Positions 44,529 to 56,227 of a DNA stretch of 64,000 nt are shown here, in pieces. Each line of letters starts with the position of its first letter. Position 1 is the stretch's first letter. The notes below the pieces were generated by a model, which saw only the letters and a list, made by a program, of their open reading frames with translations, had not been told where the DNA came from and did not search any database. A program made the translations under genes and the position numbers. The stretch is from positions 62,001 to 126,000 of the forward strand of contig NZ_MKKX01000017.1 of assembly GCF_002091985.1 (NCBI RefSeq), read 5' to 3'. This DNA comes from Rhodococcus sp. 1163 (GTDB lineage Bacteria; Actinomycetota; Actinomycetes; Mycobacteriales; Mycobacteriaceae).

Positions 44529-45407
44529 ATGAACGAGAAAGTGGTCGACGCCCTCTCCAAGATCTTCGACTTCAGCACGACGGCGAACTTGTTGAGCTAC
44601 GACTTCGTGCAGCAGGCACTCCTCGCGGCGGCCATTCTCGGTCTCCTCTCCGGTGCGCTCGGGCCGCTGATCGTCAGTAGGCAGTGGGCGTTCGCGGTGC
44701 ACGGTTCGAGTGAATTGTCGTTGACCGGCGCCTCGGCAGCTTTGCTTGTCGGTATCACTGTCGGCCTCGGAGCTATCGTCGGCTCGGTCGTCGCCGCGGT
44801 GATGTTCGCTCTACTCGGCTCCAAGGCTCGTGATCGCGACTCGGTGATCGGTGTCATCATGTCGTTCGGGCTGGGATTGTCGGTGTTGTTCATCTGGCTG
44901 TATCCGGGCAGAACCGGCACGAGCTTCTCGCTCCTGATCGGTCAGATCGTCGGCGTCGGGCAGAGCGGTATTCAGCTTCTGCTGGTGTGCGCAGTGTTGG
45001 TCCTCATCGTGCTCGCGATCGTCTACCGTCCACTGTTGTTCGCCAGCACCGACCCGGAAGTTGCGCTGGCGCGCGGAGTCCCGGTCCGTGGGCTCGCCGT
45101 CGTGTTCGCAGTTCTCGTCGGAGTCGCGTGTGCGCTCGGCGTTCAGATCGTCGGTGCGCTGCTCGTGCTGTCTTTGCTCATCACGCCCGCGGCCGCTGCC
45201 GCGCGTGTGACTGCAAGCCCGCTCAAGGCGACACTGTTGTCCATTCTGTTCGCCGAGATCGCAGCTGTGGGCGGCATTCTCCTCTCGCTCGCACCCGGTG
45301 TTCCCGTCTCGACATTCGTCACGACCATCTCGTTCGTCATCTACCTCATCTGCCGCGCGGTGGGGTCTCGCCGAAAGGCCGACTCCGGTCGCATCGTTGT
45401 CGCCTAG
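44529..45407 (+). CDS. znuB: Zinc ABC transporter permease ZnuB
   Basis: A 292-residue ABC-3 family permease with about eight membrane helices, including LGPLIVSRQWAFAVHGSSELSLTGASAALLVG and ALLVLSLLITPAAAAARV, the typical ABC-3 sequence. It has a long N-terminal amphipathic lead before the first helix. The last gene of znuACB; pxpA follows 11 bases later and might be co-transcribed. Confidence 0.92.
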   Translation: MNEKVVDALSKIFDFSTTANLLSYDFVQQALLAAAILGLLSGALGPLIVSRQWAFAVHGSSELSLTGASAALLVGITVGLGAIVGSVVAAVMFALLGSKARDRDSVIGVIMSFGLGLSVLFIWLYPGRTGTSFSLLIGQIVGVGQSGIQLLLVCAVLVLIVLAIVYRPLLFASTDPEVALARGVPVRGLAVVFAVLVGVACALGVQIVGALLVLSLLITPAAAAARVTASPLKATLLSILFAEIAAVGGILLSLAPGVPVSTFVTTISFVIYLICRAVGSRRKADSGRIVVA

Positions 45408-45418
45408 ACTTGAAACCG

Positions 45419-46177
45419 ATGACGTCCATCGATATCAACTCAGACCTCGGCGAGAGCTTCGGAACGTGGAAGCTCGGTAACGACGACGCAATGCTGGCCG
45501 TGGTGACCAGTGCCAATATCGCATGCGGATTCCATGCGGGTGACCCACAGACGATCCTGGCGACCTGCCGAGCAGCCGCAGGTAAGGCCGTCCGTATCGG
45601 TGCTCAGGTCGGCTATCACGACCTCGCCGGCTTCGGACGACGCTTCATCGACATCGAACCTGCCGATCTGACTGCCGACGTGCTGTATCAGATGGGGGCC
45701 CTCGACGGACTCAGTCAGGCAGCAGGTTCGGCCATCGCCTACGTCAAACCGCACGGCGCGCTCTACAACGCCATCGTGACGCATCGGGATCAGGCGAAAG
45801 CGGTTGTCGACGCCGTCCGAATCTACGATCCGACCCTCCCCGTCCTCGGTTTGGCGGGCTCGGTGTTCCTCGAGGAAGCCGAGGCTGCCGGTTTGCGGAC
45901 CGTGGCGGAGGCCTTCGCCGACCGTGCGTACACACCTTCGGGTGAGTTGGTCTCCCGGCGTGAGGCCGGCGCCATCCTGTCCGATCCTGCCGTGGTCGCG
46001 GCCCGCATCCTCCAACTCGTGCAGGAAGGGACAGTCGTGTCGATCGACGGCACCAGCATCGCCGTCTCCGCGGAATCGGTGTGTGTGCACGGAGACTCTC
46101 CAGGCGCGGTCGACATGGCCGTCGCAGTCCGGAAGAGCCTGTCCGACAACGGTATCGCGATCTCACCCTTCGTCTGA
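45419..46177 (+). CDS. pxpA: 5-oxoprolinase subunit A (LamB/YcsF family)
   Basis: A 252-residue protein. Signature DINSDLGESFGTWKLGNDDAM, NIACGFHAGDP, GYHDLAGFGRR and YVKPHGALYN are those of PxpA. With PxpB and PxpC it hydrolyses 5-oxoproline to glutamate using ATP. ATG 45419; the pxpB ATG shares the last base of its stop. Confidence 0.92.
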   Translation: MTSIDINSDLGESFGTWKLGNDDAMLAVVTSANIACGFHAGDPQTILATCRAAAGKAVRIGAQVGYHDLAGFGRRFIDIEPADLTADVLYQMGALDGLSQAAGSAIAYVKPHGALYNAIVTHRDQAKAVVDAVRIYDPTLPVLGLAGSVFLEEAEAAGLRTVAEAFADRAYTPSGELVSRREAGAILSDPAVVAARILQLVQEGTVVSIDGTSIAVSAESVCVHGDSPGAVDMAVAVRKSLSDNGIAISPFV

Positions 46178-46779
46178 TGATCGTCCGAGATGCAGGTGAA
46201 CATGCCGTACTGATCGAGTACGGCGACCTCCGCGAGACGATGGCCTTCTTCCGTTCACTGCACGCGACAGCCCCCGCCGACGTCGAGGATCTGGTCCCGG
46301 CCGCCCGGACAGTTCTGGTGCGATTCCGGGGCGAGCGAGAACGGATCGTGACGTGGATTCGTTCGGCCGAACCAGTACCAGAGGACAGTGAAGCGAAGGC
46401 CGACGCGATGACGATTGCGGTCAGGTACGACGGTCCGGATCTCGACGATGTTGCCAGACACACCGGTCTGTCGACGCCGGAAGTCGTGGCAGCGCACACG
46501 GGTCGGATCTGGACCGTCGCATTCGCAGGGTTCGCACCCGGGTTCGGCTATCTCGTCAGCCCCGACGACCGCCTGCATGTTCCTCGCCGATCCGAACCTC
46601 GCACTTCGGTCCCTGCCGGTTCGGTCGGACTTGCCGGTGAGTTCTCCGGAATCTACCCGCGCAGTTCCCCAGGTGGATGGCAGTTGATCGGGACCACCGA
46701 TGCGGTCCTGTGGGACGAGGGCGGCTCGCCCCCCGCGCGGCTACAGCCCGGCACGAAGGTCAGGTTCCGACAGTCGTGA
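46177..46779 (+). CDS. pxpB: 5-oxoprolinase subunit B (KipI-like)
   Basis: A 200-residue protein of the allophanate hydrolase subunit 1 / KipI family. It contains VAFAGFAPGFGYLVSPDDRLHVPRRSEPRTSVPAGSVGLAGEFSGIYP, the most conserved stretch. ATG 46177 overlaps the pxpA stop by one base; pxpC starts at 46776 with a GTGA overlap. Shorter than some homologues but complete. Confidence 0.92.
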   Translation: MIVRDAGEHAVLIEYGDLRETMAFFRSLHATAPADVEDLVPAARTVLVRFRGERERIVTWIRSAEPVPEDSEAKADAMTIAVRYDGPDLDDVARHTGLSTPEVVAAHTGRIWTVAFAGFAPGFGYLVSPDDRLHVPRRSEPRTSVPAGSVGLAGEFSGIYPRSSPGGWQLIGTTDAVLWDEGGSPPARLQPGTKVRFRQS

Positions 46780-47633
46780 AAGCCGTCGCGATACTGCGTC
46801 CCGGGCCACTGTGCACAGTGCAGGATCACGGCCGTCCCGGTCACGCGTTGATCGGCGTCGGAAGATCCGGCGCTGCCGACCTCCGCTCGCACGACGCTGC
46901 CAACAGGCTGGTAGGCAACACCGTCGAGGCTGCAACACTCGAGGCAACGATGGGCGGTGTGGTGATCCGCATGCAGGGATCGGTCGTCGTAGCGGTCACC
47001 GGCGCTTCGGGCAGTATCACCGTCAACGGCATCGCGGGGGCGATGTACAACACGCTGTATCTGTCCGACGGGGACGAATTGTCAGTGGCGACACCGACTT
47101 CGGGACTCCGCAGCTATATCGCTGCGCGCGGCGGATTCGACGTCGCCACGGTTCTCGGGAGCAGGTCCACCGACACGATGTCGGGGCTGGGTCCGCCGCC
47201 ACTGAGGGAAGGCGACGTCCTCGCGATCGGTGATGCGCAGTCACAGTGGCCTGCAACGGAATTGGCGCCGCCCCCGGACCGCGCCGGGCACATCGAAGTG
47301 TCGGTGAACCTAGGTCCGCGCCAAGACTGGTTCACCTCCGAGGCACTCCATGTCCTGGCGAGCCAGATATGGACGGCAACCATCGATTCGAATCGCGTCG
47401 GGGTCAAGCTCGACGGTCGGACGCCACTGGAACGAGCGCGGACCGACGAGCTACTCAGCGAGGGCATGGTCCCCGGCGCCCTTCAGGTTCCACCGAACGG
47501 CAAGCCCGTCCTCTTCCTCGCCGATCACCCGGTGACAGGCGGATATCCCGTCATCGCCGTCGTTCGAGACACCGATCTGCCATCGATCGGCCAACTGCGG
47601 CCCGGGGACTCGATACGGTTCCGAGTGCACTAG
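46776..47633 (+). CDS. pxpC: 5-oxoprolinase subunit C (allophanate hydrolase subunit 2-like)
   Basis: A 285-residue protein. It starts VKAVAILRPGPLCTVQDHGRPGHALIGVGRSGAAD and ends IAVVRDTDLPSIGQLRPGDSIRF, typical of PxpC. GTG 46776 overlaps the pxpB stop as GTGA; an in-frame start further upstream lies inside pxpB and is rejected. Converges with rlmB, 20 bases apart. Confidence 0.92.
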   Translation: MKAVAILRPGPLCTVQDHGRPGHALIGVGRSGAADLRSHDAANRLVGNTVEAATLEATMGGVVIRMQGSVVVAVTGASGSITVNGIAGAMYNTLYLSDGDELSVATPTSGLRSYIAARGGFDVATVLGSRSTDTMSGLGPPPLREGDVLAIGDAQSQWPATELAPPPDRAGHIEVSVNLGPRQDWFTSEALHVLASQIWTATIDSNRVGVKLDGRTPLERARTDELLSEGMVPGALQVPPNGKPVLFLADHPVTGGYPVIAVVRDTDLPSIGQLRPGDSIRFRVH

Positions 47634-47653
47634 TCCCTAAGGGGCGTCCCGTC

Positions 47654-48631
47654 CTATCGACGACGCTGACGCGCGATATCGGCCAACACGACGCCCGCTG
47701 CCACCGAAGCGTTCAGCGATTCGACCGGACCTGCCATCGGGATGGACAGAATCGAATCGCAGGTTTCGCGAACCAGACGTGAGAGACCCTTGCCTTCGGA
47801 TCCGACAACCACGGCCAGTGGGCCGGTGCCGTCGAATTCGTCGAGCGTGGTGTCGCCCTCGGCGTCGAGACCGATGATGGTGACGCCCTTGGACTGCCAA
47901 TCCTTCAACGTCCGGGTCAGGTTGGTGGCGCGGGCAACCTGCAGTCGCGCCGCGGCACCTGCGCTGGTGCGCCACGCGACGGCCGAGACGCTGGCGCTAC
48001 GACGCTGCGGGATGACGACCCCGTGTCCACCGAACGCCGCCACCGAGCGCACGACAGCGCCGAGGTTACGAGGGTCGGTGATGTTGTCGAGAGCGACCAG
48101 AAGTGCCGGTTCCTGGTGCGAGCGAGCCGTGCTGATCAAGTCGTCGGGGTGGGCGTACCGATACGGCGGAACCTGCAAAGCGAGACCCTGGTGCAGACCG
48201 TTCGCGCTCAGCTTGTCGAGATCCGAACGCGGAACTTCGAGAATGGAGATACCGGCGTCGGCCGCACGCTGGACGCTTTCTTTCAGCCGCTCGTCACTGT
48301 CGGTGCCGACGGCAACCCACAGGGCCGTCGCTGGAACTCCCGCGCGAAGGCACTCCACGACGGGGTTACGGCCCAGCACGACCTCTGGCGCGTCGTCGTT
48401 CTTCCGAGTCGGGACGCGGGTGCTGCGACCACGGCTGTCGCCACGTGACTGGGCAGACTTCTCCGCCATCTTGGCGCGACGCGCAGCTGGATGCTTGGTC
48501 CGCTCCTCAGCGGGCGGAGTGGCGCCGCGACCTTCGAGGCCTCTGCGCCGATTCCCGCCGGAGCCCGCGACCTGCCCCTTCTTGGTGCCGGTCTTGCGTA
48601 TCGCGCCGCGCCTACTTGAATTGCCTGCCAT
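47654..48631 (-). CDS. rlmB: 23S rRNA (guanosine-2'-O)-methyltransferase RlmB/TrmH family
   Basis: A 325-residue SPOUT methyltransferase. A basic, disordered N-terminal arm of about 80 residues precedes a substrate-binding domain ([19 protein letters not shown]) and the trefoil-knot domain: [36 protein letters not shown] and [20 protein letters not shown], which bind AdoMet. ATG 48631 overlaps the cysS stop by one base. The order with cysS matches Rv3579c-Rv3580c. Confidence 0.92.
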   Translation of the reverse strand: MAGNSSRRGAIRKTGTKKGQVAGSGGNRRRGLEGRGATPPAEERTKHPAARRAKMAEKSAQSRGDSRGRSTRVPTRKNDDAPEVVLGRNPVVECLRAGVPATALWVAVGTDSDERLKESVQRAADAGISILEVPRSDLDKLSANGLHQGLALQVPPYRYAHPDDLISTARSHQEPALLVALDNITDPRNLGAVVRSVAAFGGHGVVIPQRRSASVSAVAWRTSAGAAARLQVARATNLTRTLKDWQSKGVTIIGLDAEGDTTLDEFDGTGPLAVVVGSEGKGLSRLVRETCDSILSIPMAGPVESLNASVAAGVVLADIARQRRR

Positions 48632-50046
48632 CACTGCCCTGCTTCGTCGTTACTGCGTGTTGCCCCGACGGACCATTCCGGCCCGTTGGGGGTATCTGTC
48701 ACGTCTATGCCTGCCTTGGCGAGGCGATCTCGAATCGCGTCCGCGGCCGGCCAGTCCTTGTCCACCTTGGCTTGTGCTCGACGCTGCAACTCTGCATCGA
48801 CCAACACTCCCAGGGCTCCTTCTAGGGCGTCGGTGTCGCCGGAGCCACCAGCCCAGTGCGGATCCAGCGGATCCACACCCAGAATCGACAGCATCGCACG
48901 CACCTGCCCGGCATGCTCGACGGCGGATTCGAGGTCTCCGCCTTCGAGCGCGCTGTTGCCCGCCCGCACCGTCGCGTGTAGCTCGGCGAGCGCCTTGGGA
49001 ACTCCCAGGTCGTCGTCCAGCGCGGCGGCGAATCCGTCGGTCCAGGTGCCGAGTGGTACCTCTCCCGCTCGCTCGACCGTCCGTTTGACGAATCCTTCGA
49101 TTCCTCGATAGGTCACCGCTGCCGTCTGCAACGCGTTGTCCGAGTATTCGAGCATCGAACGGTAGTGCGCACCACCGAGGTAGTAGCGCAACTCCTGTGG
49201 TCGCACGTGCTGGAGAACATTGGGTACAGACAGGACGTTGCCGAGCGATTTCGACATCTTCTCGCCGCCCATCGTGACCCAGCCGTTGTGCAGCCAGTAT
49301 CGACTGAACCCGTCACCTGCCGCCTGGCTCTGCGCTCGCTCGTTCTCGTGGTGCGGGAACACCAGATCGAGACCACCGCAGTGAATATCGAAGTCAGGCC
49401 CAAGGTAGGTCTCTGCCATCGCCGAGCACTCGAGATGCCAGCCGGGCCGTCCACGACCCCACGGTGTCGGCCACGATGGCTCGCCGGGCTTCGCTGCTTT
49501 CCACAGCGTGAAGTCTCGGGGATCACGCTTACCCTCGGCCGCGCTCTCGCCCTGATGTACGTCGTCGAGTTTGTGCCCGGACAGCGCCCCGTAACTCGGG
49601 AAGCTCATCACGTCGAAGTACACGTCACCGGCGGAGGCGTACGCGTGCCCGGACTCGATCAATCTGTCGATCAACTCCACCATCTGGGTGATGTGTCCGG
49701 TTGCTCGCGGCTCGACCGACGGAGGTAGCACCCCGAGCTGGTCGTAGGCCCAGGCAAAGGATCGTTCGAACGTCGCGGCCCACTCCCACCACGGCCGTCC
49801 GGCGTCGCGCGCTTTGTTCAAAATTTTGTCGTCGATGTCGGTGACGTTGCGGACGAAAGCGACGTCGACCTCGTGGGCGAGGAGCCACCTGCGAAGGACG
49901 TCGAATGCGACACCGCTACGAACGTGGCCGATATGAGGCTCACCCTGGACTGTCGCCCCACACAGGTACACCGACGCATGGCCAGGGACCAAGGGGGTGA
50001 ATTCCCGCAAGGCCCTCGTCTCGGTGTCGTAAAGGTGAAGGGTCAC
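48631..50046 (-). CDS. cysS: Cysteinyl-tRNA synthetase
   Basis: A 471-residue class I aminoacyl-tRNA synthetase. HIGH motif at residues 38-41 ([11 protein letters not shown]), KMSKS in [10 protein letters not shown], and zinc ligands C29 (YLCGATV), Cys in HLECSAM, and His/Glu in [14 protein letters not shown] start at 50046. It leads the cysS-rlmB pair, downstream of ispF by 23 bases. Confidence 0.95.
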   Translation of the reverse strand: MTLHLYDTETRALREFTPLVPGHASVYLCGATVQGEPHIGHVRSGVAFDVLRRWLLAHEVDVAFVRNVTDIDDKILNKARDAGRPWWEWAATFERSFAWAYDQLGVLPPSVEPRATGHITQMVELIDRLIESGHAYASAGDVYFDVMSFPSYGALSGHKLDDVHQGESAAEGKRDPRDFTLWKAAKPGEPSWPTPWGRGRPGWHLECSAMAETYLGPDFDIHCGGLDLVFPHHENERAQSQAAGDGFSRYWLHNGWVTMGGEKMSKSLGNVLSVPNVLQHVRPQELRYYLGGAHYRSMLEYSDNALQTAAVTYRGIEGFVKRTVERAGEVPLGTWTDGFAAALDDDLGVPKALAELHATVRAGNSALEGGDLESAVEHAGQVRAMLSILGVDPLDPHWAGGSGDTDALEGALGVLVDAELQRRAQAKVDKDWPAADAIRDRLAKAGIDVTDTPNGPEWSVGATRSNDEAGQ

Positions 50047-50069
50047 GACTCGCCATGCTACCGGGGGTT

Positions 50070-50534
50070 TTACTCGCTCATGACAAGTGCCGTCGCAACG
50101 GCGGCAATTCCTTCGCCTCGACCCGTCAATCCCAATCCGTCGGTGGTGGTCGCAGACACCGAAACGGGGGCTCCGAGAATCGCCGACAACGTCTCCTGCG
50201 CTTGCACGCGGCTCGGCCCGATCTTCGGTCGATTTCCGATGATCTGGACTGCGGCGTTACCGATACCGAAACCGTGTTCGGTAAGAAGGCGACGCACCTC
50301 GGTCAGCATTGCCGCACCGCTGACGCCGTCCCACTCTGGCCGCCCGGTCCCGAAAACCGAGCCGAGGTCACCGAGACCTGCCGCGGACAGCAGCGCATCG
50401 CACAGCGCGTGGGCGGCGACGTCACCGTCGGAGTGGCCTTCGAGCCCGTCACCGTCCTCGAACAGCAGGCCCGCGAGCCAACACGGACGCCCGACCTGGA
50501 TCGGGTGCACGTCTGTTCCGATGCCGACTCTCAT
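50070..50534 (-). CDS. ispF: 2-C-methyl-D-erythritol 2,4-cyclodiphosphate synthase
   Basis: A 154-residue MEP-pathway enzyme. Metal ligands D8, H10 (GTDVHPI) and H42 ([13 protein letters not shown]) are at the family positions, and the C-terminal [17 protein letters not shown] matches. Makes the cyclic diphosphate isoprenoid precursor. The ATG overlaps the ispD stop by four bases. Confidence 0.95.
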   Translation of the reverse strand: MRVGIGTDVHPIQVGRPCWLAGLLFEDGDGLEGHSDGDVAAHALCDALLSAAGLGDLGSVFGTGRPEWDGVSGAAMLTEVRRLLTEHGFGIGNAAVQIIGNRPKIGPSRVQAQETLSAILGAPVSVSATTTDGLGLTGRGEGIAAVATALVMSE

Positions 50535-51214
50535 GCATTCTCCTGTGCTGTGATCGCCTCTGCGAGCAAAAGGTCGTGTGGAGTGGTGATCTTGAATGCG
50601 AGCAATTCACCGGTGATCGTGTGCACCGTCTCACCGAGGCGTTCCACCAGGCCCGCGTCGTCGGTCGCAGAATCCGTGGATTCGGCGTAGGCGCGGATCA
50701 ACAGATCGGCGCGAAATCCCTGCGGGGTCTGAATTGCCCGGAGTGAGCTCCGATCGGGAGTCCCGACCACCGCGCCCGTGAGATCGACCGACTTGACGGT
50801 GTCGGTAACCGGAACTGCGGGTACGACGGCACCGCGTCCAGCGCGCACCTCGGCGACCACCCGAGAAACCAGGGTGGGCGGAGTGAGCGCGCGCGCAGCA
50901 TCGTGAACCAGCACGATAGCTGCGTCTCCGGCGACCGCGAGACCGCAACGTACCGAATCGGTACGTTCGTGAGCCCCTTCGACCACTGTGACGGTGGGTC
51001 CGAGGAGCTCACGCGTGTGCTCGACCAGATCGGCCGGCACGATCACAACAATTCGGTCGACGGCGCCTGACGCTGTCAGGCCGTCGACCGAATGTTGCAG
51101 AAGGGTTCTACCCTTCAAAGTCACATATGCCTTCGGCATTCCTTGTTGGAGCCGAAGGCCCTGGCCCGCCGCCGGTACGAGCGCGACGACCGGGCCAGCA
51201 TGCACGCTGGTCAC
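50531..51214 (-). CDS. ispD: 2-C-methyl-D-erythritol 4-phosphate cytidylyltransferase
   Basis: A 227-residue nucleotidyltransferase for the third MEP-pathway step. CTP-binding [34 protein letters not shown] and [11 protein letters not shown] are all present. GTG start at 51214, two bases after the carD stop, so translation is probably coupled. Confidence 0.94.
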   Translation of the reverse strand: MTSVHAGPVVALVPAAGQGLRLQQGMPKAYVTLKGRTLLQHSVDGLTASGAVDRIVVIVPADLVEHTRELLGPTVTVVEGAHERTDSVRCGLAVAGDAAIVLVHDAARALTPPTLVSRVVAEVRAGRGAVVPAVPVTDTVKSVDLTGAVVGTPDRSSLRAIQTPQGFRADLLIRAYAESTDSATDDAGLVERLGETVHTITGELLAFKITTPHDLLLAEAITAQENA

Positions 51215-51216
51215 AC

Positions 51217-52063
<847 letters not shown>

Positions 52064-52723
52064 GTGACTGCGTTCAACGCTGCGACCACGCACCGAAAGA
52101 CCCGCCTGTGGGCAACCGCTCTCGCGGCAGGCGCAGCACTGACTCTGACTGCCTGCGGCTCCGGCCAAATTTCTCAGACCGCCCAGCAGGTCTCGGCCGT
52201 CAACGGAAACTTCGCCAATGTCGGCGACATCTCACTGCGCAATGTGCATGTGGTGTACCCGCAGAGCGAGGAGTACTCGATCGAGCCGGGTGGCAAGGTC
52301 GAACTCGGCTTCGTCGCCGTCAACAACAGCGCGACGACCCCCGATCGCCTCACACGGATCTCCACGACAGCGGCGTCCTCGGTGACGGTCGGCGAGGAGC
52401 CTGGCGGAAGCGAGATTGCACCGTTGACCGCCCTCGGGGCCGGAGCGCCCACCGACACCGAGGTCGATGACGAGCTGATCCCCTTGCAGATGATCGTTGT
52501 CGAACTCAACAGCATCAGCGAGGACGTTCGCCCAGGCCTGACGGTTCCCGTCACGTTCACGTTCGAAGAAGCCGGTGACGTCGAGGTTCTCGTCCCCGTC
52601 GATGCAGGCCCGGTTCTCCCGCGCGATGTCTCGACCAAGTCGCCCGTCGAAGCCGAGGCACACAGCGCCGAAAACCGCGTCGTGGAGACTCAGGTCGAAG
52701 AAGGCGCCGACGGCAACAACTGA
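52064..52723 (+). CDS. lpqE: LpqE-like lipoprotein
   Basis: A 219-residue lipoprotein. The signal [17 protein letters not shown] ends in a lipobox cysteine; the mature part has the immunoglobulin-like stretch [39 protein letters not shown] and an acidic tail. Family members are actinobacterial lipoproteins of unknown function; it sits between carD and radA as Rv3584 does. GTG 52064 is fixed by GGAGG at 52052-52056, and longer upstream frames are noncoding. Confidence 0.87.
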   Translation: MTAFNAATTHRKTRLWATALAAGAALTLTACGSGQISQTAQQVSAVNGNFANVGDISLRNVHVVYPQSEEYSIEPGGKVELGFVAVNNSATTPDRLTRISTTAASSVTVGEEPGGSEIAPLTALGAGAPTDTEVDDELIPLQMIVVELNSISEDVRPGLTVPVTFTFEEAGDVEVLVPVDAGPVLPRDVSTKSPVEAEAHSAENRVVETQVEEGADGNN

Positions 52724-52758
52724 CGTTTCTGTCAGTACCGTCCTCTAGCGTTCGCCAC

Positions 52759-54168
52759 GTGGCCAAACTGAAGACGAACTACCGATGTTCGGCCTGCAGG
52801 CACACCGTAGCCAAATGGGTAGGCCGATGCCCGGAATGCGGTAGCTGGGGATCGATGGACGAGGCGCCCGTGCTGACTCCGGTTGCAAGCAGACCGGGCG
52901 CATCAGGTCTGGGCGCCGGCAACACACGGTCGGCGACCACCGCGATGATTCCGACTTCGCCTGCAACCGCCCTCACCCAGGTCAGCAGTAGCACTGCACA
53001 GGCGAACTCGACCGGTATCCCGGAGTTCGACCGCGTACTCGGCGGTGGACTGGTCCCCGGCTCTGTAGTACTGCTCGCCGGTGAGCCTGGGGTGGGCAAA
53101 TCGACGCTCCTTCTCGAGGTCGTGCACCGCTGGGCCCGTACCGGTGAAGACCGGCGTGCGCTCTATGTCACGGGCGAGGAATCCGCTGGTCAGGTTCGGT
53201 TGCGGGCAGACCGGACAGGCGCGGTCCACGAACGCGTCTTCCTCGCCGCAGAATCCGATCTTGCGACGGTGTTCGGCCACGTAGAGCAGGTCGCGCCGAG
53301 TCTGCTGATCGTCGATTCGGTCCAAACGATGCTTGCCGCGGACGTCGACGGGGTCATCGGCGGTGTCACCCAGGTCCGCGCGATCACCAGTGCGCTCACG
53401 TCGCTGGCGAAGACGACCGGCGTCGCCGTCCTCCTGATCGGTCACGTCACCAAGGACGGAGCCGTCGCGGGTCCGCGTTCACTCGAGCATCTGGTCGACG
53501 TAGTTCTCCATTTCGAAGGCGACAAGCACTCCACTCTCCGCATGATCCGCGGGGTCAAGAATCGCTTCGGTGCTTGCGACGAAGTGGGGTGCTTCGAACT
53601 GCGGGATACCGGCATCGAGGGCATCACCGATCCGTCGGGCCTGTTCCTGCATCACCGCACCGACGCGGTACCCGGGACGGCCGTGACTGTGACCATGGAC
53701 GGTAAGCGTCCGTTGCTCGCCGAAGTGCAGGCACTCGTCGTCGATACACACATGCCTTCCCCGCGTCGAGCCGTGAGCGGCCTCGACCATGCGCGAGTAG
53801 CCATGATTCTGGCCGTCCTGGAGCGACGCTGTGGGGTGAAAGTTGCACGGAGCGAGGTCTATGCGGCAACGATCGGCGGAATGCGTACCAGCGAACCTGC
53901 TGTGGACCTGGCACTCGCGGTGGCAGTGGCGTCGGCCGTGACGGATCGTCCGATACCTACAGGGCTCGTCATCCTCGGCGAGGTCGGGTTGGCGGGAGAA
54001 GTCCGTCGGGTATCTGGGCTGGGTCGACGCTTGGCCGAGGCGGCGCGGCTCGGTTTCACCCACGCCATCACCCCCGAACACGACGACACCGTGCCGAAGG
54101 GAATCGAAGTCCGCACCGTCACCAATCTCGGCGAGGCACTCGATTACGCACATATGCGGACGGTTTGA
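52759..54168 (+). CDS. radA: DNA repair ATPase RadA/Sms
   Basis: A 469-residue branch-migration helicase. N-terminal zinc finger with C10, C13, C24 and C27; Walker [10 protein letters not shown]; the RadA KNRFG motif; and a Lon-protease-like C-terminal domain ([21 protein letters not shown]). GTG start at 52759, 35 bases after lpqE. Followed by disA, as in M. tuberculosis. Confidence 0.95.
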   Translation: MAKLKTNYRCSACRHTVAKWVGRCPECGSWGSMDEAPVLTPVASRPGASGLGAGNTRSATTAMIPTSPATALTQVSSSTAQANSTGIPEFDRVLGGGLVPGSVVLLAGEPGVGKSTLLLEVVHRWARTGEDRRALYVTGEESAGQVRLRADRTGAVHERVFLAAESDLATVFGHVEQVAPSLLIVDSVQTMLAADVDGVIGGVTQVRAITSALTSLAKTTGVAVLLIGHVTKDGAVAGPRSLEHLVDVVLHFEGDKHSTLRMIRGVKNRFGACDEVGCFELRDTGIEGITDPSGLFLHHRTDAVPGTAVTVTMDGKRPLLAEVQALVVDTHMPSPRRAVSGLDHARVAMILAVLERRCGVKVARSEVYAATIGGMRTSEPAVDLALAVAVASAVTDRPIPTGLVILGEVGLAGEVRRVSGLGRRLAEAARLGFTHAITPEHDDTVPKGIEVRTVTNLGEALDYAHMRTV

Positions 54169-54280
54169 TCAACTCCCGTAGCCTCTAGCTGCGAGACTGT
54201 GAGACACCACTGTTGTAGAAGTAGTGCCGATGCAGCCGACAAGCCGTTGTGGAAGTAAATGCTGGGACGAGGGGACGAAC

Positions 54281-55378
54281 GTGGACGAGAACGCACGCGA
54301 TGCCAGTGCATCCCCGGCGCTACGTGAAACCATCGCCCGGTTAGCACCGGGCACAGCCCTGCGCGACGGGCTGGAACGAATACTTCGAGGCCGTACCGGC
54401 GGTCTCATAGTCCTCGGCTACGACGAAGAAGTCGAGAAGATCTGCGACGGCGGATTCGAACTCGATGTCGAGTTCGCGCCCACCAGGCTGCGTGAACTCT
54501 CAAAGATGGACGGCGCCGTCGTCCTGTCCACGGACGGCAAACGAATCGTCCGCTCCAACGTGCAGCTTGTGCCGGATCACAAGATTCCTACAGTCGAATC
54601 AGGAACGCGGCACCGCGCCGCCGAACGTACCGCCATGGAGACCGGATACCCGGTTGTCTCGGTCAGCCAGTCGATGAGCATCGTCAGCGTCTACGTGGCC
54701 GGAGTTCGACATGTCATCGAGGGCTCGGCAACCATCCTCTCGCGTGCGAATCAGGCCGTAGCAACGCTCGAGCGCTACAAGCAACGTCTCGACGACAACA
54801 CCCGTCAGCTCTCGGTCGTGGAAATCGAGGACTTCGTAACACTGCGTGACGCACTCACGGTCGCTCAGCGTTTGGAGATGGTTCGCCGTGTCTCGGTCGA
54901 AATCGAACAGAACGTCCTCGAACTCGGCACCGACGGCAGGCAGTTGGCGCTGCAGCTCGAGGAACTACTCGGCGACAACGACGTCGACCGTCAGCTCGTC
55001 GTCCGCGACTACCTTGCCGGCCCGGAACCGTCGACGACGGCAGCCGTGGAGAAGGCCTTGGCTGCTCTCGACAAATTGACCGACGTCGATCTGCTCGACC
55101 TCACGACGCTCGCACGCGCGTTCGGCTACCCGGCGACCATCGAAGCACTCGACACTCCGATGAGCCCCCGGGGATACCGTGTCCTCACCCGGGTACCGAG
55201 GCTGCAGTTCAGCCAGATCCATCGACTGGTCGTCTCGTTCGGCACGCTGCAGGGGCTTCTTGCCGCAACAGCGGCAGACCTGCAGTCGGTCGATGGCATC
55301 GGCGGATTGTGGGCGCGCCATATTCGTGAAGGGCTTTCACGTCTGGCCGAGTCGTCCATCGCGGGCCCGTTCGACTGA
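54281..55378 (+). CDS. disA: DNA integrity scanning diadenylate cyclase DisA
   Basis: A 365-residue protein that synthesises c-di-AMP and scans DNA for lesions. The DAC domain shows DGA at residues 77-79 and RHR at 110-112, both required for ATP binding and catalysis. A spine and C-terminal helix-hairpin-helix domain follow ([22 protein letters not shown]). GTG 54281 has GAGGGG upstream; earlier in-frame starts have no ribosome site. Confidence 0.95.
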   Translation: MDENARDASASPALRETIARLAPGTALRDGLERILRGRTGGLIVLGYDEEVEKICDGGFELDVEFAPTRLRELSKMDGAVVLSTDGKRIVRSNVQLVPDHKIPTVESGTRHRAAERTAMETGYPVVSVSQSMSIVSVYVAGVRHVIEGSATILSRANQAVATLERYKQRLDDNTRQLSVVEIEDFVTLRDALTVAQRLEMVRRVSVEIEQNVLELGTDGRQLALQLEELLGDNDVDRQLVVRDYLAGPEPSTTAAVEKALAALDKLTDVDLLDLTTLARAFGYPATIEALDTPMSPRGYRVLTRVPRLQFSQIHRLVVSFGTLQGLLAATAADLQSVDGIGGLWARHIREGLSRLAESSIAGPFD

Positions 55379-55394
55379 CCGGACCCGCACCGGA

Positions 55395-56129
55395 TCAGGT
55401 CATGTTGAACGGCTCGGGAGAGCTACGCAGCTCACCGAGTTGAGCGATCACCTTGTACGAGCCGACGCCGACAGGTATCCGCTCCTCACCACAGCCGGGA
55501 ACCGAATTGGTACCGGACCACTTGACCGTGAACCCAGCCTGCTCGCCGGGCTTGAACGTCCGCAGATCGGATTGCGCGTCGGGGAAGCAATCGGTGTTCG
55601 ACCAGATCCGCAGATCGTCGAGCGTGTACACGAGGGCCTGCTGCAGACCTGCACCCACGTCGCGCTGGCACTCCGTGGAACTGATGTTGGTGATGACGAC
55701 GGTGAAGCCTGGCTCTTCGCCGACCTTGTACGACGCTTTGTCCGGCGTCGCCTTGATGGCGAGGCTTTGATCCGAGCACTGATTGCTCGGGACGGCAGCT
55801 GCCCCGGCCGGCTTCGAGGGCGTCGTGGACGCTCCGGTGCTCGCCGGCTTACCACTTCCGGATCCACCCGATGCCGATGCGCCTGAACCAGCGCCCGAAC
55901 CGGCCGAGGATGCACCCGACTCCTTCGCGGCGGAGGCACTCGGCGTTGCGGCCGGACCCGGCGAAGTCACGACACCTGCCGGCTCCGCCTGCGGCGGTTC
56001 TTCGCTGCCACCACTGAGAGAGGAGATGAACCACACGATCAAACCCAGCACCACAACAGCCGCACCGATGGCGAGTGCGCGACGACGCCAATAGATTTCG
56101 GGGGGCAACGGCCCGCTTGGTTCCAACAC
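55395..56129 (-). CDS. Membrane-anchored secreted protein (Rv3587c-like)
   Basis: A 244-residue protein. One transmembrane segment (ALAIGAAVVVLGLIVWFIS, residues 18-36) is followed by a Ser/Ala/Gly/Pro-rich linker to about residue 115 and a globular extracellular part with conserved cysteines (NQCSDQSL, STECQRDV, TDCFPDA, PGCGEER). Resembles the hypothetical protein next to disA in mycobacteria; function unknown. GTG start at 56129. Confidence 0.82.
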   Translation of the reverse strand: MLEPSGPLPPEIYWRRRALAIGAAVVVLGLIVWFISSLSGGSEEPPQAEPAGVVTSPGPAATPSASAAKESGASSAGSGAGSGASASGGSGSGKPASTGASTTPSKPAGAAAVPSNQCSDQSLAIKATPDKASYKVGEEPGFTVVITNISSTECQRDVGAGLQQALVYTLDDLRIWSNTDCFPDAQSDLRTFKPGEQAGFTVKWSGTNSVPGCGEERIPVGVGSYKVIAQLGELRSSPEPFNMT

Positions 56130-56136
56130 AGACCAA

Positions 56137-56178
56137 CCGTAGGCGTTACGCAGCTACGATTCTCTGAAGCGCCTACGG
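56137..56178 (-). terminator. Possible hairpin after the carbonic anhydrase gene
   Basis: CCGTAGGCG (56137-56145) and CGCCTACGG (56170-56178) are perfect 9-base arms around a 24-base loop, downstream of the carbonic anhydrase stop (minus) and just before the next start. No T-run follows, so terminator function is uncertain. Confidence 0.4.
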
Positions 56179-56227
56179 CGTGTCGCCTTGTAGGTCACGA
56201 AGAAACCGTCTGAAAAGACGAACAAGC